DNA from: UBA1732 sp045114455
Lineage (GTDB): Bacteria > Verrucomicrobiota > Lentisphaeria > Victivallales > UBA1829
Direction of reading: 5' to 3'
Assembly (NCBI GenBank): GCA_045114455.1
Contig: JBGUKN010000079.1
Location: forward strand, 1-6,648
DNA length: 6,648 nt
A program made the position numbers and the translations under genes. The notes under the pieces were generated by a model. That model was given only the letters and a program-made list of their open reading frames with translations, ran no database searches and had not been told where the DNA came from. Shown here piece after piece: positions 1 to 5,077 of this stretch (position 1 is its first letter; every line of letters starts with the position of its first letter).

Positions 1-481
1 CACCGCGCTCCCGGTCGACGAGATCAAACGCCTCTGCGCCCCCGGCGGCAACATCAACCGCGCCAAGGAGATCCTCGCCTACGAGGCCACCGCGCTCGCG
101 CACGGCAAAGCCGAGGCGGAAAAGGTCTTCTGCGCCGCCGGCACCAAGTTCGGATTCGCCGACGAGGCAGGCGCGATCCCGACCTCCAGCGAAATTGCGA
201 AGATCGACCTCGCCGCCGTCCGCCGTGTCGCCGCCGCCGACCTCCCGACGTTCAACCTCGAACTCCCCGCCGAGGGCATCAACATCATCACGCTCCTCGT
301 GCAGGCGGGCCTCTGCAAGACGAACAGCGAAGCGCGCCGTCTGATCCAGGGCGGCGGAGCTTACTGCGGCGACGAACGCATCGCCACGATCGACCGCATG
401 GTCACGGCCGCCGATTTTACCGACGGCGCCCTGATCCTGAAGGCAGGCAAGAAAAACCTCAAACGGGTGGTCATCGGATAA
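1..481 (+). CDS. tyrS: Tyrosyl-tRNA synthetase, C-terminal part (5' end outside the window)
   Basis: Cytoplasmic enzyme that charges tRNA-Tyr with tyrosine using ATP. Only the last 159 residues are present; the frame opens at base 2 and ends in TAA at 479-481. The Rossmann catalytic domain with HIGH and KMSKS would lie upstream. What is visible is the end of the alpha-helical anticodon-binding region (INRAKEILAYEATALAHGK, about bases 53-109), a pattern typical of TyrRS, then a linker and an S4 RNA-binding domain from about base 250 (GLCKTNSEARRLIQGGGA, then GDERI, ending KAGKKNLKRVVIG). The S4 domain alone occurs in many RNA-binding proteins, but its combination with the A-x-E-A-T-x-L-x-HG helix points to TyrRS. 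Leucine codons are 12 CTC to 3 CTG by hand count, unlike the helicase gene that follows. Identification is good, though the catalytic domain cannot be checked. Confidence 0.88.
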   Translation, partial: TALPVDEIKRLCAPGGNINRAKEILAYEATALAHGKAEAEKVFCAAGTKFGFADEAGAIPTSSEIAKIDLAAVRRVAAADLPTFNLELPAEGINIITLLVQAGLCKTNSEARRLIQGGGAYCGDERIATIDRMVTAADFTDGALILKAGKKNLKRVVIG

Positions 482-506
482 TTCATCGACTCTACTCCGC
501 TTTTCC

Positions 507-586
507 AGAAGAAAGGACCGCTTCATGGCCGTGTTCAGACATCCGGTGACGGACGTGCGGAACGCTGTATGCGGTCCTTCCTTTTT
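507..586 (+). terminator. Long imperfect hairpin with T-run after tyrS (terminator or attenuator)
   Basis: AAGGACCGC (513-521) pairs perfectly with GCGGTCCTT (571-579). The stem extends outward with one mismatch through 507-511/581-585. Inside, a second stem pairs 531-536 with 560-565 (one G-U), and a third pairs TCCG (542-545) with CGGA (550-553) around GTGA, a GNRA-type tetraloop. A run of five T follows at 582-586 but is partly used by the outer stem. This could be the tyrS terminator, although the roughly 49-nt span inside the main stem is larger than usual. It could equally be an attenuator or structured leader for the downstream operon. I see no convincing sigma70 promoter between 482 and 628, so the helicase operon may depend on read-through past this structure. 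Confidence 0.55.
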
Positions 587-632
587 GCCCGTGAATTGTC
601 CGATTTCGGCTCAGGCGGAGGCCGCATCATGA
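525..632 (+). CDS. Possible 35-residue upstream ORF coupled to the XPB gene
   Basis: ATG at 525 is preceded by AAAGGA (512-517) at a spacing of 7 nt, and the frame runs 35 codons to TGA at 630-632. This stop overlaps the helicase start codon as ATGA (629-632), the standard geometry for translational coupling. The peptide begins MAVFRHPVTDVRN and has no recognisable domain, signal peptide or membrane segment. Its coding support is weak: about 62% G/C at third positions by hand count, well below the flanking genes. Its ribosome-binding site and first half lie inside the 507-585 hairpin, so translation of it would unfold that hairpin. It may be a leader peptide, or a chance frame. Confidence 0.3.
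   Translation: MAVFRHPVTDVRNAVCGPSFLPVNCPISAQAEAAS
617..621 (+). promoter_or_regulatory. Ribosome-binding site that sets the XPB start
   Basis: GGAGG lies 7 nt before the ATG at 629. An upstream in-frame ATG at 569 has no comparable site and sits in the 3' arm of the hairpin, so 629 is the better start. Confidence 0.8.
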
Positions 633-2014
633 AGGAAAACGGCTGTCTGCTGAGGTTCGACGAAGGCACGGTCGTGCTGGAAGGCTCCCCCGAAGCGGCG
701 GCGCTGGTCTCCGACCTCGTGACCCATGACCCGCGCATCGGCGCCTGGCGGGCGGAAGCATGCCGTTACGAGGCAATCATGCGGCGGCTGTACGCGGGCG
801 GCATTCAGCCCGATGACCGTGCCCGGGACTACACCGTGTTCGGCGCGCCGCTCCGCACGAAGTTCAAGCCGATGCCCCACCAGAGCGCCGCGCTGTCCGC
901 ATGGCTCGCCGCCAAATGCCGCGGCATCGTGGCCATGCCCACCGGCTCCGGCAAGACCTTCCTCGCGTTTCTGGCGATCTCCTCCGTCCGGCGTTCCACG
1001 CTGGTCGTGGTGCCCACGATCGACCTGCTGCACCAGTGGGCGTCCCAGCTCGAACGCGCCTTCGAGGTCCCGGTCGGCATGCTCGGCGGCGGCAGCAGCG
1101 ACGTCCGGCAGATCACGGTCAGTACCTACGATTCCGCCGTGCTCCGCATGCCGCAGATCGGAAACAAGTTCGGACTGGCGATCTATGACGAATGCCATCA
1201 TTTGCCCGGCGAAGTGAACCGTCTGTCCGCCTCGCTCTGCCTCGCTCCGTACCGCCTGGGGCTGTCCGCCACGCCGGACACCGGGGATACGTTCTCCGTC
1301 ATGTGCGACCTGATCGGCCAGCCGGTGTACCGGACCGAGATCAACGAACTTGAAGGCGGCGTGCTGTCGCCCTACCGCACCGTCCGGCTCCGCCTCGGAC
1401 TCACCCCGGAGGAGACCGCCGAATACAATACCGCGCATTCCAAATACGTGGCGTTCCTGCGCGCCAACAACATCCGGTTCCAGGACAACTCCGCCTGGAG
1501 CGACTTCATCGCGCTGTGCGCCCGGCGTCCCGGCGGACGCGAGGCGTATCAGGCGTATCTGCGCCAGCGCGCCATCGCCCGCTGCGGCTCCGCCAAGCTC
1601 CGCGAAGTCTGGCGCATCATCCGCGAAAACCCGTCCGCGCGCACCATCGTGTTCACTGCGGACAACGACACCGCGTACCGCATCGGCGAAACGCTCTGCC
1701 TGCCCGTGCTGACCCACAAGACCCGGGCCGCCGAACGCAAGGACTTTCTGGAGCGGTTCCGGCAGGGCGAATACCCGGTCCTCGTCACGAGCAAGGTGCT
1801 GAACGAGGGCGTGGACGTCCCCGAGGCCAACATCGGCATCGTGGTCTCCGGCAGCGGCTGCACCCGCGAACACGTCCAGCGGCTCGGACGCATCCTGCGC
1901 CGCGCCGAGGGCAAGGAGGCCGTCCTTTACGAACTCGTGAGCGACGGGACCAGCGAGATGAGCGTGAGCGACCGCCGCCGCAAAAACAGCGCGTATTCCC
2001 GGAGGTATCGCTGA
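629..2014 (+). CDS. xpb: XPB-type superfamily 2 DNA helicase (archaeal-type, Bax1 partner)
   Basis: ATP-driven 3'-5' DNA translocase/helicase by family, 461 residues from the start at 629. Residues 1-75 resemble the XPB damage-recognition domain (LRFDEGTVVLEG, then DPRIGAWRAEACRY). Helicase domain 1 has HQ (84-85), Walker A AMPTGSGKT (102-110), motif Ia VVVPTIDLLHQW (126-137), TVSTYDSA (163-170), the DECHH box (187-191) and motif III LSATP (212-216). Residues about 262-320 match the thumb-like insert that archaeal XPB uses to hold Bax1. Domain 2 has TIVFT (339-343), motif V SKVLNEGVDVPEANIGIV (388-405), SGSG (407-410) and motif VI QRLGRILRR (417-425), ending in an RRRKN tail. The match to archaeal XPB as I recall it is nearly end to end. 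The RED motif after SATP is altered: D-T-G-D, with only the Asp kept. The TGA overlaps the bax1 ATG by one base. Leucine codons are 24 CTG to 17 CTC. Family call firm; biological role inferred. Confidence 0.93.
   Translation: MKENGCLLRFDEGTVVLEGSPEAAALVSDLVTHDPRIGAWRAEACRYEAIMRRLYAGGIQPDDRARDYTVFGAPLRTKFKPMPHQSAALSAWLAAKCRGIVAMPTGSGKTFLAFLAISSVRRSTLVVVPTIDLLHQWASQLERAFEVPVGMLGGGSSDVRQITVSTYDSAVLRMPQIGNKFGLAIYDECHHLPGEVNRLSASLCLAPYRLGLSATPDTGDTFSVMCDLIGQPVYRTEINELEGGVLSPYRTVRLRLGLTPEETAEYNTAHSKYVAFLRANNIRFQDNSAWSDFIALCARRPGGREAYQAYLRQRAIARCGSAKLREVWRIIRENPSARTIVFTADNDTAYRIGETLCLPVLTHKTRAAERKDFLERFRQGEYPVLVTSKVLNEGVDVPEANIGIVVSGSGCTREHVQRLGRILRRAEGKEAVLYELVSDGTSEMSVSDRRRKNSAYSRRYR
2001..2006 (+). 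promoter_or_regulatory. Ribosome-binding site of bax1 inside the xpb 3' end
   Basis: GGAGGT lies 7 nt before the ATG at 2014, within the last codons of xpb. With the TGATG overlap it supports translational coupling of the two proteins, as expected for subunits of one complex. Confidence 0.8.
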
Positions 2015-3234
2015 TGCTGACGAAGGATCTCATTCGCGCCCGGCTCTCCGGCGATACCGTGAAACCGCAGTTCGTCAAAACGGACGACCCGGAAATCCTG
2101 CATTACGCCGAGGCGCTGATCCTGCTCTACGGGGAAGGGGTGGGGACGACCGCCGCCGAACTCGACGAATCCGCCGCCGCGCTTGCCGCCGCCTTCCGCG
2201 ACAAAAAGCTTGCCGAAGGACTGCACAAGACCGTCCGTGACCGCGCCGAATTCTCCCTGCCGGCCGACTGCGACTACCCCGCCGCCCGCGTCGAACTTTT
2301 CCGCGGGACCGCCGCGCTGCTGCGTTCCGGCAGTGCGCCCGAATCGCTGGAGGACGTCCGGACCGCCGTGTTCGCCGCGGTCCCGTCCGCCGCCGAAACG
2401 TTCGCGCAGGGAATCTACTGCGACCTGCCGGAGTGCGAACGCCTCCTGCCGATGAAGAAAATGCTGGTGCGCGAGGTGCCGGAACGCTACAACGTCTCGC
2501 TGGTGCAGTCCCTGCTGCTCTTCGCGTCGAAGCTGACCGTAACCATCCCGGCGAAGGAGGATCCGGCATTTCTGCGCCGTCTCTTCCGCTACATGAAGTT
2601 CTTCCGCCTGCTCTTCACGGCCGAAATGACCGGCAAGGACGCCATCCGCCTCACGTTCGACGGCCCGGCGAGCGTGCTGGAACACAGCGCGAAATACGGC
2701 CTTCAGATCGCATCGTTCTTTCCCGCCGTCTGCCAGCTTCCGCACTGGAGCATCGCCGCCGAGGTCATGTGGAAGGAACACTATCGCAAGCTCAAACTGG
2801 ACGAGACCAGCGGCCTTGTGAGCCACTACGCCAACTTCGTCGCCTACCGGCCGGAGGAGATCCGCATGTTCTCCGACTATTTCCGCACCTCGCAGACCGG
2901 CTGGACACTCGACGATATGCCCGGCTGGATCCCGCTTGGCGGACAGTCCCTGCTGTTCCCCGATTTTGTGTTCCGCAACGATGCCTCCGGCCGCGAATAC
3001 CCGATGGAGCTGTTCCATCTCTGGCACGCGGCGCAGCTGGAACAGCGCCTGACCTGGTGCGAGGAGCGCCCGGACCGCGGCCTGCTGCTCGGCGTCGACC
3101 GCGCCCTGCTGAAAAAAGACGGCGTGCTGAAGGAACGCCTCGAGGAGAGCGACTATTTCCAGTCGCACGGATTCCTGTTCCGGGATTTCCCGGGCGTGGA
3201 AAAAGTCTCGAATCTGCTGGATTCCCTTTCCTGA
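2014..3234 (+). CDS. bax1: Bax1-like (DUF790) structure-specific nuclease, XPB partner
   Basis: Predicted endonuclease partner of the XPB helicase, 406 residues. Family knowledge: archaeal Bax1 (binder of archaeal XPB, DUF790) cuts DNA near single/double-strand junctions and is held by the helicase thumb. Seen here: the N-terminal signature MLTKDLIRAR with KPQFV (17-21) and the helix LHYAEALILLY (29-39); the mid-region RYNVSLVQSLLLFASKL (158-174), where DUF790 proteins carry YN-x-x-x-x-Q-x-LL; KYGLQIASFFPAV (227-239); and GLVSHY (267-272). The nuclease-like core is LLFPDFVFRND (313-323), with Asp317, followed by MELFHLWH (331-338), with Glu332. This D-x(14)-E spacing suits a PD-(D/E)xK-like site. 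Then come RL (345-346) and LLLGVDRALLKK (357-368). No signal peptide or membrane segment is visible, so it is cytoplasmic. The frame stays open upstream of 2014, but the Shine-Dalgarno site and the family N-terminus fix the start. Leucine use is roughly 33 CTG to 14 CTC, like xpb. Catalytic assignment is inferred. Confidence 0.88.
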   Translation: MLTKDLIRARLSGDTVKPQFVKTDDPEILHYAEALILLYGEGVGTTAAELDESAAALAAAFRDKKLAEGLHKTVRDRAEFSLPADCDYPAARVELFRGTAALLRSGSAPESLEDVRTAVFAAVPSAAETFAQGIYCDLPECERLLPMKKMLVREVPERYNVSLVQSLLLFASKLTVTIPAKEDPAFLRRLFRYMKFFRLLFTAEMTGKDAIRLTFDGPASVLEHSAKYGLQIASFFPAVCQLPHWSIAAEVMWKEHYRKLKLDETSGLVSHYANFVAYRPEEIRMFSDYFRTSQTGWTLDDMPGWIPLGGQSLLFPDFVFRNDASGREYPMELFHLWHAAQLEQRLTWCEERPDRGLLLGVDRALLKKDGVLKERLEESDYFQSHGFLFRDFPGVEKVSNLLDSLS

Positions 3235-3259
3235 ACCTCTTTTGCCCCATTCTCCGCAC

Positions 3260-3293
3260 AAAAAAACGGGACCGCACAAATTGTACAGTCCCG
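3260..3293 (-). terminator. Intrinsic terminator of the phosphohexomutase gene
   Basis: Read on the minus strand, CGGGAC (3293-3288) and GTCCCG (3272-3267) form a 6-bp GC-rich stem around a 15-nt loop that can pair further (ACA/TGT). Seven T follow directly (complement of A at 3260-3266). The direction fits the minus-strand gene that ends at 3387. The plus-strand reading has no T-run after the stem, so the structure does not serve bax1 equally. Confidence 0.8.
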
Positions 3294-3314
3294 GATAACC
3301 CCGTGCGCGAACGG

Positions 3315-3369
3315 AAGCCGTGCACACCGCAAGCGGTGCTGATACAGTGCGTGGCTTGCGCTTACGCAC
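3315..3369. other. Second hairpin cluster in the convergent intergenic region
   Basis: CACCG (3325-3329) pairs with CGGTG (3334-3338) around CAAG, enclosed by AAGCC (3315-3319) and GGCTT (3353-3357). An alternative stem pairs GTGCGT (3347-3352) with ACGCAC (3364-3369). Neither is followed by a good T-run on either strand. It may help end transcription of bax1 or protect mRNA 3' ends, or it may have no function. Confidence 0.35.
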
Positions 3370-3386
3370 ATCTTCTGACGTATTGA

Positions 3387-4712
3387 TTAAGAGCGGATCA
3401 CGGCGAGGATCTCGTCGCGCTTGGCTTCCATGGTGGCCTTGTCCTTGGCCTCGACGATGAGGCGGAGGAGCGGCTCGGTGTTGGATGCGCGGATGTTGAA
3501 CCACCAGTCGGAATACTCCACGCTGATGCCGTCGAGCTCGAACATGCGGCCGTCGGCGTATTTGGAACGGATCTTGTCGAGGATGGGCTTGACGTCGGGC
3601 ACCTTGGAGTTGATCTCGCCGCTCTGGTAGTATTTCTTGAGGGGCTGCACGAGTTCGCTGACGCGCTTGTTCGACTTGCAGATCAGGTTCGCGAGCTTGA
3701 TGATGGCGAGTCCCTGGGATTCCGCCACGTAGTTTTCGCGGAAATAGTAGTGGCCGGAGAGCTCGCCCGCCATGACCGCGTTTTCCTTGCGCATCTGGTT
3801 CTTGATGAACGCGTGCCCCACGCGGGACATGCTTGGCTTGCCGCCGTGGTCGCGGATGGCTTCGCGGACGGCCCAGCTGCTGCGCAGGTCGTAAAGAATG
3901 GTGGCGCGGCCGCAGCCGGGTTCGCCGAGGATGTCCATGGCGATCAGGGCGGTGAAGAGGTCCATCGGGATGATCTCGCCCTTGTCGTCGATGAATCCGC
4001 AGCGGTCGGCGTCGCCGTCGAATGCCGCGCCGAAGTCCGCGCCGACCTCCACGACTTTTTTGCGGATGGCGTCGAGCGTGTTCGCCTGAAGCGGGTTGGC
4101 GAGGTGGTTCGGGAACGTGCCGTCGAGCGTGTCGTACAGCGGGACGACCTCGAAAAAGTCCTTGATGCCGGCAAATTCATAAAGGCCCATGGCGTTCGCG
4201 TAGTCCACTACGACTTTGAGCTTGCGATCCATCTTCGCGTAGGAGCGCAGGAACCGGGTGTATTCCGGGGCGATGTCGTACTGCGTGACCTTGCCCGGCT
4301 TGTCGACGGACGGGAAATTGTTTGCCTCGACGAGCATCTGGATGTCCGCGATGCCGGTGTCGCCGCTGATTGGAACCGCCTGCGCCTTGCAGAGCTTGAA
4401 GCCGTTCCATTCGCCCGGATTGTGGGACGCCGTGATCATCACGCTGCCGTCCGCGCCGAGGAATCCGTTGGCATGGTAGGACATCGGAGTGGAGCAGAGG
4501 CCGATGTCGATCACGTCCGCGCCCTGTTTCGTGATGCCGCGGGTGAGGCCTTCGAACAGGGGGGCGGAGTGCGGACGCATGTCGCGCCCCACGACGATCT
4601 TCTTCGCGCCGGTGAAAACGACGAATGCGCGTCCGATCTTTTCCGCGAGATCCTCGTTGATTTGATCCGGGTAAATGCCGCGGATGTCGTAGGCTTTGAA
4701 AATTCCAGACAT
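3387..4712 (-). CDS. Phosphomannomutase/phosphoglucomutase (alpha-D-phosphohexomutase family)
   Basis: Interconverts hexose 1- and 6-phosphates (mannose and/or glucose), feeding sugar nucleotides for envelope polysaccharides and linking glycogen to glycolysis. It is a 441-residue cytoplasmic protein, within the usual range of about 440-470 for PMM/PGM. All four domains are marked: N-terminal FKAYDIRG (5-12); the catalytic phosphoserine loop TASHNP with Ser96 (94-99); the Mg-binding loop DGDADR (232-237); the sugar-binding loop GELSGH (316-321), which matches the GEMSGH of dual-specificity PMM/PGM enzymes; and the phosphate-binding loop RASNTEP (408-414). The start at 4712 was chosen because the KAYDIRG motif follows it and a GAGGAG site precedes it. 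An in-frame ATG 28 codons upstream has no ribosome-binding site and lies about at the predicted transcription start. It has its own promoter and terminator, so it is probably monocistronic. Sequence alone does not settle whether mannose or glucose phosphate is preferred; manB, algC and pgm are all possible names. Confidence 0.93.
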   Translation of the reverse strand: MSGIFKAYDIRGIYPDQINEDLAEKIGRAFVVFTGAKKIVVGRDMRPHSAPLFEGLTRGITKQGADVIDIGLCSTPMSYHANGFLGADGSVMITASHNPGEWNGFKLCKAQAVPISGDTGIADIQMLVEANNFPSVDKPGKVTQYDIAPEYTRFLRSYAKMDRKLKVVVDYANAMGLYEFAGIKDFFEVVPLYDTLDGTFPNHLANPLQANTLDAIRKKVVEVGADFGAAFDGDADRCGFIDDKGEIIPMDLFTALIAMDILGEPGCGRATILYDLRSSWAVREAIRDHGGKPSMSRVGHAFIKNQMRKENAVMAGELSGHYYFRENYVAESQGLAIIKLANLICKSNKRVSELVQPLKKYYQSGEINSKVPDVKPILDKIRSKYADGRMFELDGISVEYSDWWFNIRASNTEPLLRLIVEAKDKATMEAKRDEILAVIRS

Positions 4713-4719
4713 GGCTGTG

Positions 4720-4725
4720 CTCCTC
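4720..4725 (-). promoter_or_regulatory. Ribosome-binding site of the phosphohexomutase
   Basis: GAGGAG on the minus strand lies 7 nt before the ATG at 4712. It decides against the longer in-frame start at 4796. Confidence 0.8.
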
Positions 4726-4802
4726 AAAAAAGGTTGAATATGTGTGCAGAAAACGGCCGTTTCGCGCTTCTCTTTCCGCACGTCCCGGGCATTCAAACAA
4801 TA

Positions 4803-4831
4803 AAAATAACACCGGGTATCCGGAAAGTCAA
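4803..4831 (-). promoter_or_regulatory. Sigma70-like promoter of the phosphohexomutase
   Basis: On the minus strand TTGACT (4831-4826) is followed after exactly 17 nt by TATTTT (4808-4803). The -35 box matches consensus at 5 of 6 positions and the -10 box at 4 of 6. Transcription would begin near 4796, giving a leader of about 84 nt. Confidence 0.55.
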
Positions 4832-4940
4832 TCCGAAAAATAAAAAAACAGAGGAAAAAGAATGTTTCCGCCAGTCGGGCTGGGGGACCCTCCCTGCCTG
4901 TGTGGAACGGCGGATGCTTCAGGCAATTCCGGAAGGAAAA

Positions 4941-4966
4941 GTTTCGGCGGCGTTTTTTTCCGAAAC
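4941..4966. repeat. Inverted repeat GTTTCGG/CCGAAAC
   Basis: Perfect 7-bp arms at 4941-4947 and 4960-4966 enclose a 12-nt loop with seven T. It lies just upstream of the pckG -35 box. On the minus strand it is followed by TTTTCC, so a weak leftward terminator is one option. Another is an operator, since the same arms recur at 4986-4991 and 5022-5028 on either side of the pckG -10 box. Confidence 0.5.
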
Positions 4967-4981
4967 ATTCCCGGATTCGTC

Positions 4982-5010
4982 TTGATTTCGGCGGGTTTCG
5001 AGTGTATATT
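4982..5010 (+). promoter_or_regulatory. Sigma70-like promoter of pckG
   Basis: TTGATT (4982-4987) and TATATT (5005-5010) are separated by 17 nt and lie in a locally A/T-rich stretch. Each box differs little from consensus. Transcription would start near 5017, giving a leader of about 60 nt. Confidence 0.6.
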
Positions 5011-5064
5011 ATATAGATTTACCGAAACGACTCAACCAACTATTCCTTACAACCCCAAAACCAT

Positions 5065-5070
5065 AGGAAG
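5065..5070 (+). promoter_or_regulatory. Ribosome-binding site of pckG
   Basis: AGGAAG lies 7 nt before the ATG at 5078 and supports this start over an open in-frame extension reaching back to 4862. Confidence 0.75.
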
Positions 5071-5077
5071 TTCCACT

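Larger units (their letters stand above)
4713..5077. other. Divergent regulatory region between the mutase and pckG
   Basis: This 365-nt gap has no gene I accept. It is far more A/T-rich than the genes, especially 4797-4865. From left to right it holds the mutase leader with the 12-bp palindrome AAACGGCCGTTT (4751-4762), the minus-strand promoter (4803-4831), a hairpin (4941-4966), the plus-strand promoter (4982-5010) and the pckG leader. The 6-mer TTTCGG or its complement CCGAAA occurs five times (4833, 4942, 4960, 4986, 5022). Confidence 0.75.

Noticed and set aside
569..628. Earlier in-frame ATG for the XPB helicase at 569
   Set aside because: It has no Shine-Dalgarno sequence and sits in the 3' arm of the hairpin. 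The 20 extra residues do not resemble the XPB N-terminus, whereas GGAGG precedes 629 at ideal spacing.
611..1873. Long open frame on the minus strand opposite xpb (420 codons)
   Set aside because: Its composition is that of an antisense shadow of a G/C-third-position gene (repeats of Ala, Gly, Asp, His), with no domain, and it lies opposite a gene with every helicase motif.
1927..3504. Long open frame on the minus strand opposite bax1 (525 codons)
   Set aside because: It has no recognisable motif and runs through the terminator region and into the mutase gene. It is explained by codon bias of bax1.
3750..4985. Plus-strand open frame opposite the phosphohexomutase (411 codons)
   Set aside because: The minus strand encodes a full mutase with all four active-site loops. 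The plus-strand frame is its shadow and continues through the A/T-rich intergenic region.
4862..5077. In-frame 72-codon extension of pckG upstream to ATG 4862, with an AGAGGA-like site before it
   Set aside because: It contains the likely pckG promoter, lacks the codon bias of the gene, and would give an N-terminus unlike known PEPCKs. The ATG at 5078 has a good ribosome-binding site and fits the family start.
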